The notes under the pieces: generated by a model
Database searches by the model: none
The model's input: the letters and a program-made list of their open reading frames with translations, nothing else
Told to the model about the DNA's origin: nothing
Origin: Bacillota bacterium
GTDB taxonomy: Bacteria > Bacillota > UBA4882 > UBA8346
Assembly (NCBI GenBank): GCA_023415835.1
Contig: JAEZJK010000071.1
Span: forward strand, 1-58,505
Direction: 5' to 3'
Length of the DNA stretch: 58,505 nt
Position numbers and translations under genes: made by a program
Part shown: positions 1 through 7,740 of the stretch, one piece after another
Position numbering within the stretch: position 1 is the first letter of the stretch
Layout of the letters: each line of letters begins with the position of its first letter

Positions 1-82
1 GGATAAAACCCCGTTTCAAGTCTATTTTGGAAGTCAGCTCAATGGAGCTATTTCATATCAAGAAACACGGAAAGGAGCATAA
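1..82 (+). CDS. IS3 transposase OrfB, 3' fragment (window-truncated)
   Basis: Only the last 26 codons are in the window, reading from base 2 to a TAA at 80-82. The C-terminus is the same as in the complete OrfB copy ending at 40585, except that the TGA stop of that copy is TCA here (position 54 is C, not G). Translation therefore runs about nine codons further. Whether this extension affects transposition cannot be judged from the sequence. Confidence 0.85.
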   Translation, partial: DKTPFQVYFGSQLNGAISYQETRKGA

Positions 83-126
83 CTTATTTTTTTCAAATCC
101 GTGTCTTGACAATGGGGGGCATTACA
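1..126 (+). mobile_element. Right end of a truncated-by-window IS3-family element
   Basis: Positions 1-129 match 40531-40659 with a single difference at position 54. The shared stretch holds the end of the transposase gene and the right terminal inverted repeat (the end near ...GCATTACA). It is therefore a second copy of the IS3 element at 39380-40656, in the same orientation; its left part lies outside the window. The assigned right end, 126, is the last base that pairs with the left repeat of the intact copy; three further A residues are shared and may belong to the target. Confidence 0.93.
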
Positions 127-153
127 AAAGACCAGGTGTAAGCCTGATCTTTT
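126..153 (-). terminator. Bidirectional terminator-like hairpin
   Basis: An 11-bp stem (126-136 with 143-153, one G-T pair) with a 6-nt loop has an A-run on the left and a T-run on the right, so it can end transcription in either direction. It lies about 90 bases downstream of the minus-strand binding-protein gene ending at 246 and directly abuts the IS end. The element apparently inserted at the foot of this terminator. Confidence 0.6.
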
Positions 154-245
154 GGTTTAGATGGAATAGAGCAATTTACAGTATCTATTTGATTATTATG
201 AATTAGGGAAATCATCTCGCATTGATCTATGCGTGTTCAAAGAAC

Positions 246-1556
246 TTATTCCGACATATATACCTTATCATAATTTTTTTTGATAATACCCTCCAATTCC
301 TGATGATTCATTTTTCCACTTAAAAAATTCTTTAAACCTGGGTAAACTTCTTCTTGATAACCGGGAGGCACTTTCAAATTAACAATACTTGCCTCATTGA
401 ACCATTTGACCAATTGTCCGGGATAATCTGTCGAATTGAGATTTCCCGCCCATCTCAAAGCTATAGCAGGTACCGCCGGAACCACTTTTAAACGTTGCCA
501 GGGGGCCGTGTTGGGATAAGTGCTTATAAAATAGGCCAGGCGTGTGGCTGCCGCGAGTTGATCATCGCTTCCCGTTTTTTTATGTCGGTAGATACCAATG
601 ACACTGTTTTCCACAGGTAAGATAATTTGATTTGGCTTTTCAGAAGGAACCGGTAAAATAACCGGCTCCAATCCGGCCTTAGACTCATTAGCTTTTTGTA
701 GGATAAAATCATAAATAATCGGCCTGACTCCACCTAAAAACATGACTTTTCCGGATAAAAATTTTTGAAACATAACAGCTTCAATATCTGATTTCTGCGG
801 TAAGGGTCCGTTAATAAAGTTAATAATATCTAAAACACGGTTAATATTATTATCTGGTTCATCTCTAGCATCAATGGTAAGTAATTGAGACAGCAACCCG
901 TTAGCGCTAAAATTACCAATGCAAATAGGTTCGGTCCTTTCCTTGATTTTGGTTAAGTCCCGCCAACTCCAACCATATCTCTGGATCTGTTCCACAGACA
1001 AGCCCGACTTTTCCATTAATGCCCGGTTCCCAATCCAGATTCCCGGGACCGACCAACGGGGAAGCGTCAGTTGATAATTATTTAAAGTAACAAGCTTTCT
1101 TAATTCGGGGTAATATACATTTAGTTCTTCGGGTTTCAAAAAAATTGCCGCTGGAATCTGCCATTGATAATCAAACTCCGGAATATCGTAGGCCGAGCAA
1201 TAAACATCAGGCGCAGCACCCGAGGCCAAAGCTTTAGAAAATATATTAGGCCCTTCTCTAAAATCCAATAAACTTAGTGAAACCTGGATATTGGGATTTT
1301 CTTTTTCAAAATTTTTGACAACTTTTTCGATAAACTGTTGATACCACCCTTCTCCCTCAATCCCTGGCCATTTATAATCCCATAACTTTATTTTATAAAT
1401 TTTTTTAGGATTAATTTTTGCCCGATAGTTAACAATTATAGTATGTTCGCCCAAGCGGATCCGGGGGTGAACCAAGTAACGTATGCAAAAAAAACTTGTT
1501 AAAAATAAAAGGGACACTAGGATTACACTAATTATTTTTCTTTCGACTATAATCAC
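246..1556 (-). CDS. Membrane-anchored extracellular solute-binding protein (family 1)
   Basis: The 436-residue protein has the layout of a family 1 (sugar-type) ABC solute-binding protein: an N-terminal hydrophobic segment (about residues 8-30) followed by the two-lobed fold, with recognisable text such as ALASGAAPDV near residue 110. There is no lipobox Cys, so the segment is probably an uncleaved anchor rather than a lipoprotein signal. The GTG start is preceded by AGAGGTG. It follows the L,D-transpeptidase gene by 17 bases and probably shares its transcript. No permease or ATPase gene is adjacent on the visible side, so it may be an orphan sensor or cell-wall-linked binding protein; the substrate is unknown. 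Confidence 0.75.
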   Translation of the reverse strand: MIIVERKIISVILVSLLFLTSFFCIRYLVHPRIRLGEHTIIVNYRAKINPKKIYKIKLWDYKWPGIEGEGWYQQFIEKVVKNFEKENPNIQVSLSLLDFREGPNIFSKALASGAAPDVYCSAYDIPEFDYQWQIPAAIFLKPEELNVYYPELRKLVTLNNYQLTLPRWSVPGIWIGNRALMEKSGLSVEQIQRYGWSWRDLTKIKERTEPICIGNFSANGLLSQLLTIDARDEPDNNINRVLDIINFINGPLPQKSDIEAVMFQKFLSGKVMFLGGVRPIIYDFILQKANESKAGLEPVILPVPSEKPNQIILPVENSVIGIYRHKKTGSDDQLAAATRLAYFISTYPNTAPWQRLKVVPAVPAIALRWAGNLNSTDYPGQLVKWFNEASIVNLKVPPGYQEEVYPGLKNFLSGKMNHQELEGIIKKNYDKVYMSE

Positions 1557-1573
1557 CTTCTATCACCTCTAAA

Positions 1574-2302
1574 TTAACGTAATCCTAATAAATATTGTTC
1601 ATTGGTGGTTACTTTTCCGGTCACCGTCAACCCATAAAAAGCCTGAAACCGCATGACCGCCACTTCAGTTCCTGTTCCAAACCGGCCGTCAACAACTCCA
1701 GGGTCGAACCCTGCCTTTCTTAAAGCAAATTGAAAGATTAACACATCCTTACCGCTTGAATTTAACTGAAATTCCCGGCGTAGCGATACCTGTGGCAGGT
1801 TTCCTAAAATATATACCGGAGTGCCGACTTTAACCATACTATACAGCTCGATAACATGTTGATTGAACATTCTGATACAACCATGACTGGCACGGGTACC
1901 AATCGAGTAGGGCTTATTTGTCCCGTGAATCCCATAAATTCCCCAAGGGACGTTTAGTCCCAACCAACGTGCGCCAAAACCCCCACCCCAGCTACCACCC
2001 TTATGGATTATCTTCCATTCTCCAACCGGTGTGGGTGTTTCAGGAGTCCCAACCGCAATCGGGTATGATTTAACCGCTTCACCGTTTCGGTAATACGTCA
2101 AACGAAAATTTCTAGCATCAATTACAACTTTCTCATCCTGGATCAATGGAATGGCAGATTCGATAAAATTACCATCATCAACCAAAAACATCTCCCCATC
2201 TTCGCAAATAATCTTTACCTGGCAGTAAATTGGGTTTGCCGCAATCAATAAGGCAAAAGAAAACGCTGCTATGATTAACCTTACTAATAGGCGCAGTTTC
2301 AA
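1574..2302 (-). CDS. L,D-transpeptidase (YkuD) with C-terminal peptidoglycan-binding domain
   Basis: The 242-residue protein begins with a signal peptide (residues 1-27). A YkuD catalytic domain follows, about residues 55-170, with the family signature HGTN then SHGCIRM, which contains the catalytic Cys. The last 60 residues form a PG_binding_1-type module (FDPGVVDGRFG...VMRFQ). Such enzymes make 3-3 cross-links in peptidoglycan or attach proteins to it, outside the membrane. The TTG start is chosen because GGGAGG lies about 7 bases upstream. It is the first gene of a probable two-gene unit with the binding protein downstream. Confidence 0.9.
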   Translation of the reverse strand: MKLRLLVRLIIAAFSFALLIAANPIYCQVKIICEDGEMFLVDDGNFIESAIPLIQDEKVVIDARNFRLTYYRNGEAVKSYPIAVGTPETPTPVGEWKIIHKGGSWGGGFGARWLGLNVPWGIYGIHGTNKPYSIGTRASHGCIRMFNQHVIELYSMVKVGTPVYILGNLPQVSLRREFQLNSSGKDVLIFQFALRKAGFDPGVVDGRFGTGTEVAVMRFQAFYGLTVTGKVTTNEQYLLGLR

Positions 2303-2639
2303 ATTACTTCCTCCCAGGCCATAATGGTTCTTTAATTTTATATGTGATTGAATAATAAATTATGTTTAACTAGTTTCTGCTTTATTTCGGATACAAAGTC
2401 CTGGTTTAAATCTAGATTAACTGGGCTATATACATTCATTAAAAAAAGACGCTTGCGCGTCTTAATGTAGAACAGAATGTATCTTTACTAAATAACCGAA
2501 TGCCTCAAACCCTGCACCGTATTGATCCTTACCGAAGGTTTTACCAGGATAGCAATAGTTTTATGAAACCTTAATCTAATTCGGATTATTCGGTTATGGT
2601 TGCATTCGTAGAATGGGATGGTGGTTCAAAATGTAAAAC
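2303..2639 (-). other. 337-base intergenic region with terminator and stem-enclosed element
   Basis: No gene is seen here. On the left is the promoter side of the transpeptidase gene; on the right is the 3' region of phoU. It contains the phoU terminator (2441-2463) and, between this and phoU, a 10-bp inverted repeat (ATAACCGAAT at 2492-2501, complement at 2588-2597). That repeat encloses a second 7-bp one (AAGGTTT 2535-2541 with 2566-2572), so a nested fold is possible. Confidence 0.5.
2441..2463 (-). terminator. Rho-independent terminator of phoU
   Basis: AAGACGC (2446-2452) pairs with GCGTCTT (2457-2463) around a 4-nt loop. On the minus strand the stem is followed by seven T residues. It is the first terminator downstream of phoU. 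Confidence 0.8.
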
Positions 2640-3293
2640 CTAATATTTAACCCTTTTTCCGGTAGTGATATAGATAGTTTCCTCTCCGATATTTGTGGTG
2701 TGGTCAGCCGTTCGCTCCAGCCATTCGGCTATCATCAAAAAACGTGAGGCTTGATATGCCTTACGGGGATCAGCCTCTTTTCCTATTATTCGTATCAGTT
2801 CCTCACATATTTCCAAATGAAGGTTATCAGCTTCCTCATCTTTACGGCAAACCGCTTCTGCTAGATCCGGATTTTTATCAATAAAAGCTTTTAAGACAGT
2901 GGCTGTCATATTCATGGCTAAACTGGCCAATTGGGGAATATGGACCAACGGCTTTATATATGGCTCATTTTTTAACTCTAAAACAACTTCTGCGATATTG
3001 GTGGCATAATCGCCGATTCGTTCAAGATCCCTAGCAATTTTAATCGTAGCTAGTTCACGCCGGATATCGAATCCAACCCGGGACGCCATTGAAGCCATCC
3101 GTTCAATCTCTTCCTGAATCACGATTTCTAGGTTGTCGATTTGGTCGTCTCTTTCAATTACGGTTCTTGCCAAATCCGCATTTTGATCCCGCAACGCCTC
3201 AATAGCCATCTTCATAATCTCTTGAGCTAAATCGCCCATTTTTAATAAGTCCTGCTCTACCTTGTCCATGATATTCCCGTCGGTTGCAGTCAT
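2640..3293 (-). CDS. phoU: Phosphate signalling accessory protein PhoU
   Basis: The 217-residue, all-helical protein has the two tandem PhoU repeats and the metal-binding style E/D-rich segments (ERIGDYATNIAE in the first half, ERTADHTTNIGE in the second). PhoU proteins link the Pst phosphate importer to the PhoR/PhoB kinase system and repress it when phosphate is plentiful. No pst or pho genes are adjacent, so it stands alone here. The ATG at 3293 is preferred over the GTG one codon earlier because AAAGGAG then has 7-base spacing. It ends at its own terminator. Confidence 0.93.
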   Translation of the reverse strand: MTATDGNIMDKVEQDLLKMGDLAQEIMKMAIEALRDQNADLARTVIERDDQIDNLEIVIQEEIERMASMASRVGFDIRRELATIKIARDLERIGDYATNIAEVVLELKNEPYIKPLVHIPQLASLAMNMTATVLKAFIDKNPDLAEAVCRKDEEADNLHLEICEELIRIIGKEADPRKAYQASRFLMIAEWLERTADHTTNIGEETIYITTGKRVKY

Positions 3294-3425
3294 CACGTCA
3301 CTCCTTTAACCATTAATGACTAATTTATTTACCTATTATTAATAATTGCACATTCTCTACTTAATTCCTACCTTGTTCTTAAAAAAATATTGGTATTTTA
3401 TATGATTTCAGTTACGGTTTCCATC

Positions 3426-3875
3426 TCAAATGGGTCCTTTCCACATTATCAAAGCATCCTCATTATTATCAAGATAATATTTTCGGCGTACCCCCATATG
3501 GACAAAACCCATTTTTTGGTAAAGTTCTTGAGCCTGGTTGTTAGTACGCCTAACTTCAAGTGTTAAATATCTGACTCCATTTGCCTTTGAAGCCGCAATT
3601 AACTCTTTCATTAATCTATGCGCCACACCTTGACGCCGGTATTGCGGGTGAGTTGCCAGGTTAGTGATATGCCCTTCATCGAAAACAATCCACATTCCCA
3701 CATAACCCATGATCCTACCGGATTCATTTTTAGCGGTTAAGTAAAAAGCCCGTTCATTCTCTAGCAACTCATAAAGGAATGAATTGCGTGACCAAGGAGT
3801 GGCAAATGCCAATACTTCGATCTCCAATACTTCATTTAAATCTTCCAGTTTCATCGGAGCAACTGTGATCTGCAT
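3426..3875 (-). CDS. rimI: GNAT N-acetyltransferase, RimI type
   Basis: The 149-residue GNAT-fold protein carries the acetyl-CoA binding signature HPQYRRQGVAHRLM at about residues 75-90 (Q/RxxGxG/A loop) and the conserved C-terminal LYQKMGF. RimI-type enzymes acetylate N-termini, classically of ribosomal protein S18. It overlaps the 3' end of tsaB by 44 bases, and its own GGAGG lies inside tsaB 5 bases before the ATG, so the three genes tsaE-tsaB-rimI form one coupled unit, the usual order in Firmicutes. Confidence 0.9.
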   Translation of the reverse strand: MQITVAPMKLEDLNEVLEIEVLAFATPWSRNSFLYELLENERAFYLTAKNESGRIMGYVGMWIVFDEGHITNLATHPQYRRQGVAHRLMKELIAASKANGVRYLTLEVRRTNNQAQELYQKMGFVHMGVRRKYYLDNNEDALIMWKGPI

Positions 3876-4563
3876 TCATCCGTTCCTCCAAACAGACCTC
3901 CGCCTCTACCTTTCGCAGATAACAAGGCCTCAGGTCCAAGAGATCAATTCTATTTTCCGAAGAATATTGGCTAGCGGCAATTCGGATCAAATTGGCGGCT
4001 AAAGGACGATCCCAAGTGGAAGGCCCTACTTTAACGCTGGGATTTTTAGTCCAAGTTTCAAGGTAACTTTTACTCCCATCGCCGCAAACCAAGACATCAG
4101 TTAATTCGGCTAATTGTCCGGAAAATTTTTCTACATTTGTATAAGTTGGCGGCCAATATTCTTTTAACCCGGAATCGCTATTTTGGTATAAAGCCGCATA
4201 TACCGAGCCGCGTCGGGCATCTATAACAGCAGCCACCCATTTTCCGGCCCGGATTCCGTTCTCAGCGATAATCCGTAAAGTATTGACGCCCATTACCGGG
4301 ATTTTTAACCCCTCAGCCAAGCCCCGGACTGCCGCTAATCCAACCCGAATCCCGGTATATGAACCAGGCCCGGTACCGGAGGCAATAAGCCCCACTTCAC
4401 TAAGTTCCTTCCCGGACTTATCGATAAACTGTTCTAAAATTGAGAGTAAGTATTCACCGCCGCCTTTACCACTTTTCAATGATATTTCAAATAAAATTTC
4501 AGTCTCATTGCCTAAGGCGATAGCCCCCCAGGGAGTGGCGGTGTCAAGGCCTAAGATCAGCAT
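3832..4563 (-). CDS. tsaB: tRNA threonylcarbamoyladenosine biosynthesis protein TsaB
   Basis: The 243-residue protein has the ASKHA-type N-terminus of TsaB (LGLDTATPWGAIAL) and the GTGPGSYTGIRVG signature near residue 63. TsaB is an inactive TsaD paralogue that scaffolds the TsaD-TsaB-TsaE complex making t6A37 in ANN-decoding tRNAs. GAGGAG lies 7 bases before the ATG. It overlaps tsaE upstream (20 bases) and rimI downstream (44 bases). Its partner tsaD is in a separate operon at 27.3-28.3 kb; TsaC/TsaC2 was not seen. Confidence 0.95.
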   Translation of the reverse strand: MLILGLDTATPWGAIALGNETEILFEISLKSGKGGGEYLLSILEQFIDKSGKELSEVGLIASGTGPGSYTGIRVGLAAVRGLAEGLKIPVMGVNTLRIIAENGIRAGKWVAAVIDARRGSVYAALYQNSDSGLKEYWPPTYTNVEKFSGQLAELTDVLVCGDGSKSYLETWTKNPSVKVGPSTWDRPLAANLIRIAASQYSSENRIDLLDLRPCYLRKVEAEVCLEERMNADHSCSDETGRFK

Positions 4564-5014
4564 TGTATAACTCCTCGATCAATCTTTCATATCTCGCCCC
4601 GGAGGGGATTAATGTAACACTCCGGGAACTAACCCCTTCGCCATACTGGATTTTAATCTCCAAATACTCATTAAATAGCCGCCCTATTAAAAAATCTCCC
4701 CATTCGATAACCGTAACCCCATCTATGGTAAGCTCTTCTAAGTCCAGTACCTCAATTTCCGATTCCCCGCCTAAACGGTACAAGTCTAAGTGATTTAACC
4801 GATACTTACCATAATAGGTTTTTATTAGTTGAAAAGTTGGGCTGGTAATATCGTCACCAATCCCCATCCCTTTGGCAATTCCCTTAACTAAGGTAGTTTT
4901 CCCGGCGCCGAGATTGCCTGATAAAAAAAGGAGATCTCCAGGTTTGACCTGCTCTCCCAAGAGCTCTCCCCATTTAACCATTTCTTGATCTGAACGGACC
5001 TGTAGCTCCTTCAT
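4544..5014 (-). CDS. tsaE: tRNA t6A biosynthesis ATPase TsaE
   Basis: A 156-residue P-loop protein with Walker A GNLGAGKTT (about residues 34-42), the TSPTF switch near residue 58, and the HLDLYRL and VIEWGD motifs typical of TsaE (YjeE). It hydrolyses ATP to reset the TsaBD complex during t6A synthesis. It is the first gene of the tsaE-tsaB-rimI unit; a good minus-strand promoter lies just upstream (5059-5086). Confidence 0.95.
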   Translation of the reverse strand: MKELQVRSDQEMVKWGELLGEQVKPGDLLFLSGNLGAGKTTLVKGIAKGMGIGDDITSPTFQLIKTYYGKYRLNHLDLYRLGGESEIEVLDLEELTIDGVTVIEWGDFLIGRLFNEYLEIKIQYGEGVSSRSVTLIPSGARYERLIEELYNADLRP

Positions 5015-5058
5015 AATTCTCCCACAGTATTATGCTTAACTAATATGACGATTCTAAG

Positions 5059-5086
5059 ATTATCATAATCCGGCCTTTTTAGTCAA
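5059..5086 (-). promoter_or_regulatory. Sigma-A-type promoter of tsaE-tsaB-rimI
   Basis: On the minus strand TTGACT (5086-5081) and GATAAT (5064-5059) are separated by 16 bases, 45 bases ahead of the tsaE start. The -35 box overlaps the last codons of the upstream amidotransferase-like gene. Confidence 0.65.
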
Positions 5087-5808
5087 CATCCCGCTGTCAA
5101 AATACTATTAGTATTATTTCGACATGCTTCGATAAAATCCTTGAAAAGGAGATTCATTGGCGGGATATGCAACAACCGCTCCGGATGCCATTGGACTCCA
5201 ACTACGAATTCTTGTTCTCCTTCTACTGCCTCGATCAAACCATCCGGGCTTACCCCGCTCACGGTTAACCCTTCTCCCAAATCTTTAATGGCTTGGTGAT
5301 GGGCGCTATTTACCAATGCTTGTTCTCCGAAGATTTTTACCAACCGGGTATTTCCCTTAAAATAGACCGGGTGTGAAGCCTCACAGCTAAATGAATCAGG
5401 TTGATGGTTACCGGAATTAGGGAGTTCAGTATTTAAATCACTGTATAACGTCCCGTGAAGAGCCATATTTATTACTTGAAGCCCCCGACAGATAGCTAAA
5501 ATAGGCTTTCCAGCCGTCAAAGCAAACCTTACTAACCCAATTTCAAACCAGTCCCTTTCCTCATCGACATTTTCTAGCAATAAAGGAAACCGGTTCCGAT
5601 GAAATTCCGGTCCCAAATCCCCTCCGCCTGTTAACAATAATCCATCACAATATTCCAAACTATCTGCCAAAACATGTGAATCTTGGTTTACCGGTATTAA
5701 CAAAGGCGCCCCCGAATTTTCAGTAATTGCCCTTACATAGTCAGTTCGTAAATAATACTCGCCAGCCCACCTTCTTTGGTTACAAGTGATTCCGATTATT
5801 GGTTTCAT
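5083..5808 (-). CDS. Class I glutamine amidotransferase-like hydrolase (peptidase C26 / PuuD family)
   Basis: The 241-residue protein has the GATase-I fold of gamma-glutamyl-gamma-aminobutyrate hydrolases: the oxyanion/turn motif TGGGDLGPE near residue 62, the nucleophile elbow PILAICRGLQ (catalytic Cys about residue 105) and the His-Glu pair GVQWHPE near residue 210. Family members cleave gamma-glutamyl amides, as in putrescine degradation; no other putrescine genes are near, so the substrate is open. The ATG at 5808 is used rather than the upstream TTG because GGGGGAAGGG directly precedes it. Confidence 0.85.
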   Translation of the reverse strand: MKPIIGITCNQRRWAGEYYLRTDYVRAITENSGAPLLIPVNQDSHVLADSLEYCDGLLLTGGGDLGPEFHRNRFPLLLENVDEERDWFEIGLVRFALTAGKPILAICRGLQVINMALHGTLYSDLNTELPNSGNHQPDSFSCEASHPVYFKGNTRLVKIFGEQALVNSAHHQAIKDLGEGLTVSGVSPDGLIEAVEGEQEFVVGVQWHPERLLHIPPMNLLFKDFIEACRNNTNSILTAGC

Positions 5809-5831
5809 TAGCCCTTCCCCCAAATCTATCT

Positions 5832-5864
5832 ATAATAAACAGGCCAGTCTTACGACCGGCCTGT
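5832..5864 (-). terminator. Terminator of the endoAI-endoA operon
   Basis: An 11-bp stem (5839-5849 with 5854-5864, one G-U pair on the minus strand) with a 4-nt loop is followed on the minus strand by a T-rich tail. It starts a few bases after the endoA stop. Confidence 0.8.
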
Positions 5865-5867
5865 CTT

Positions 5868-6218
5868 TTAATTCATTTCGCTTAAACTTAAACTGATTTC
5901 CAATGCAGTGTTAACTTTGGCCATTATCTCGTCATCAAGATGGCCGATGCGCTCCTTTAATCTTTGTTTGTCAATAGTCCGCAATTGCTCCAAAAGTATC
6001 ACCGAATCTTTTTCCAGTTGGTATCGGCTGGATTTCAACTCAATGTGAGTGGGTAATTTGGCGCGTTTAATCCTAGAAGTAATAGCAGCGATGATTGTAG
6101 TTGGGCTATAAGTGTTTCCGATATCATTCTGAAGGATTAACACCGGTCTAAGGCCGCCTTGTTCCGAGCCAATCACCGGGTTTAAATTGGCATAATAAAT
6201 ATCTCCCCGACGGACCAT
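5868..6218 (-). CDS. ndoA: mRNA interferase EndoA (MazF-type toxin)
   Basis: The 116-residue protein is a canonical chromosomal EndoA/PemK: start MVRRGDIYYANLNPVIGSEQ, the GLRPVLI strand and the TSRIKRA loop before the C-terminal helix KERIGHLDDE. EndoA of Bacillus cleaves single-stranded RNA at short U-containing sites. The gene lies 7 bases after its ribbon-helix-helix antitoxin gene, the standard arrangement. All elements expected of an active toxin are present. Confidence 0.95.
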   Translation of the reverse strand: MVRRGDIYYANLNPVIGSEQGGLRPVLILQNDIGNTYSPTTIIAAITSRIKRAKLPTHIELKSSRYQLEKDSVILLEQLRTIDKQRLKERIGHLDDEIMAKVNTALEISLSLSEMN

Positions 6219-6225
6219 TTATTCA

Positions 6226-6501
6226 CTATTCCCTTTTCTCAAGGTAGTCTTCATAACTCTCCAAGTCTCGGGAATCCATTTCCAATCCGTCTTCGGCCAG
6301 TCTCCGGTTGATTGTTGCCATCTTTTCATAACCGGCACGCCATTTTTCCATTTTTTCAAGCCGATGGCGTTCCCTGATTAATAAAAGCATTGCTTCCCGA
6401 ACAAAAGCACTACGGTTCCCTTGTTCCCGGCGTACGATTCCGTCTACCTCTTGGAGGAGGCTATCGGGCAAACTGACCATAATCCGTTTGGCCTGCGCCA
6501 T
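6226..6501 (-). CDS. ndoAI: Antitoxin EndoAI (ribbon-helix-helix)
   Basis: The 91-residue protein begins with a CopG/MetJ-type ribbon-helix-helix (RIMVSLPDSLLQEVD, then NRSAFVREAM) and has a charged, flexible C-terminal half that would wrap around EndoA. Such antitoxins bind their own promoter; a perfect 14-bp palindrome sits between the -35 and -10 boxes just upstream (6546-6559). The ATG has a GGGGGTGGAG ribosome binding site. Confidence 0.92.
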   Translation of the reverse strand: MAQAKRIMVSLPDSLLQEVDGIVRREQGNRSAFVREAMLLLIRERHRLEKMEKWRAGYEKMATINRRLAEDGLEMDSRDLESYEDYLEKRE

Positions 6502-6536
6502 TACTCCACCCCCACAAGTGCTTAACGCTCTTCTTT

Positions 6537-6566
6537 ATTATATACATTTTGGCCAAAATCAGTCAA
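6537..6566 (-). promoter_or_regulatory. Promoter with embedded operator for endoAI-endoA
   Basis: On the minus strand TTGACT (6566-6561) and TATAAT (6542-6537) flank an 18-base spacer. The spacer contains the perfect palindrome ATTTTGGCCAAAAT (6546-6559). Its position suits an operator occluding RNA polymerase, most simply for EndoAI autoregulation, which is inferred. Confidence 0.75.
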
Positions 6567-6595
6567 ATGGGATTAGTTTAATTTTGGGAACTAAA

Positions 6596-7243
6596 TTAAC
6601 TGGGCATACCCTCCCGGAAAGTTACTATCAATAAGGTTCCCTTTTTTAAAGATATTTTAGCTATCTTCTCAGTAAATTCATTATGTATTCCTCGGGTTTG
6701 GTAAAAATACAAATCAGCGTTATTTAAAGGAAATTTTAACCCGGTTGTAATTACCCCCGAGACCATAGGAGTTAACGGTATCAATGATACTCCGCCTCCA
6801 ACTTGGTTGCTGAGTTGAATCTCTCCATCGGTAAGTGTGACTTCTTGCCGGGAATCAATTAAAAAAGCGGGCGCTCCTTTTTGATAAGCCTTCAACAATA
6901 GGCCAATATTTCCCAAAGTATGATCAATCCGGTCCCCTAACCCGCCTATAATCCTGATTTGAGTGGCACCCCGCGCTAGCGCCAAGTCAACAGCAAGTTC
7001 CAAGTCGGTCTGGTCTTTGGCTATCGGATAAGAAACGATCTCCACCCCGGCCTGGCCCATCTTTTGGACCATCGCTTTGGATAATGAATCGAAATCTCCC
7101 AGCAATACTTGGGGCAACCGTCCAATATCATCTAAGTGTTTCCCACCGGCATCCGCTGCAATAACTAAACCCGGTCCATCCATCAGCTCCCTGCTCAATT
7201 GTTTTAAATCCACCGGACCTCCACCGACAATCAACACCTCCAT
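6596..7243 (-). CDS. thiN: Thiamine pyrophosphokinase
   Basis: The 215-residue protein shows the thiamine pyrophosphokinase pattern: the GDFDS motif near residue 49, the KDQTDLE segment and the GGLGDRIDHTLGN motif near residue 100 that binds thiamine and metal. It transfers diphosphate from ATP to thiamine to give TPP. In many Firmicutes it follows rpe/rsgA; here it is a single gene after endoAI's promoter region, with the rpsI terminator upstream of it. Confidence 0.93.
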   Translation of the reverse strand: MEVLIVGGGPVDLKQLSRELMDGPGLVIAADAGGKHLDDIGRLPQVLLGDFDSLSKAMVQKMGQAGVEIVSYPIAKDQTDLELAVDLALARGATQIRIIGGLGDRIDHTLGNIGLLLKAYQKGAPAFLIDSRQEVTLTDGEIQLSNQVGGGVSLIPLTPMVSGVITTGLKFPLNNADLYFYQTRGIHNEFTEKIAKISLKKGTLLIVTFREGMPS

Positions 7244-7274
7244 TTATAACACACCCCCTAATTCGACCGTTCAA

Positions 7275-7302
7275 AAATAAAAACACGGCCAATGGCCGTG
7301 TT
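7275..7302 (-). terminator. Terminator of the rplM-rpsI operon
   Basis: A perfect 9-bp stem AACACGGCC (7282-7290) / GGCCGTGTT (7294-7302) with a 3-nt loop is followed on the minus strand by a T-rich run, 9 bases after the rpsI stop. Confidence 0.88.
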
Positions 7303-7310
7303 CCGAAAAA

Positions 7311-7721
7311 TTAACGTTTTGAAAATTGTGGGGCTTTCCGGGCTTTTTTCAAGCCATACTTGCGGCGTTCTTTCATCCGCGGGTCGCGGGTGAGGAAACC
7401 GGCTTTTTTAAGCGGAGATCTAAATTCATCCTCCACCTTTAGCAGAGCCCTAGCAATCCCATGCCTAACCGCTCCGGCCTGGCCGGTCATACCACCGCCA
7501 TGGACACTCACCATAACATCATATTTGCTATCGGTACTGGTGACTACCAATGGTTGTTTAACGGTAAGCTCTAATATTTTGCGCCCAAAATATTCCAGAA
7601 CCGGTTTACCGTTAACAATAACATTACCTTGACCTGATACCAATCTTACTTTGGCAACTGAACATTTCCTTCTGCCTGTTCCATAATATACTAATTTTGA
7701 ACTTTTTTTAGCGCGTGGCAT
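7311..7721 (-). CDS. rpsI: 30S ribosomal protein S9
   Basis: The 136-residue protein is S9 throughout (YYGTGRRKCSVAKVRL near the start, GGGMTGQAGAVRHGIARAL in the middle) and has the invariant basic C-terminus ending KAPQFSKR, whose Arg contacts P-site tRNA. It is a few residues longer than the usual 130 because of a short basic N-terminal extension. It follows rplM by 19 bases, the universal L13-S9 pair. Confidence 0.98.
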   Translation of the reverse strand: MPRAKKSSKLVYYGTGRRKCSVAKVRLVSGQGNVIVNGKPVLEYFGRKILELTVKQPLVVTSTDSKYDVMVSVHGGGMTGQAGAVRHGIARALLKVEDEFRSPLKKAGFLTRDPRMKERRKYGLKKARKAPQFSKR

Positions 7722-7740
7722 CTGTCATTCCTCCCCCTTC

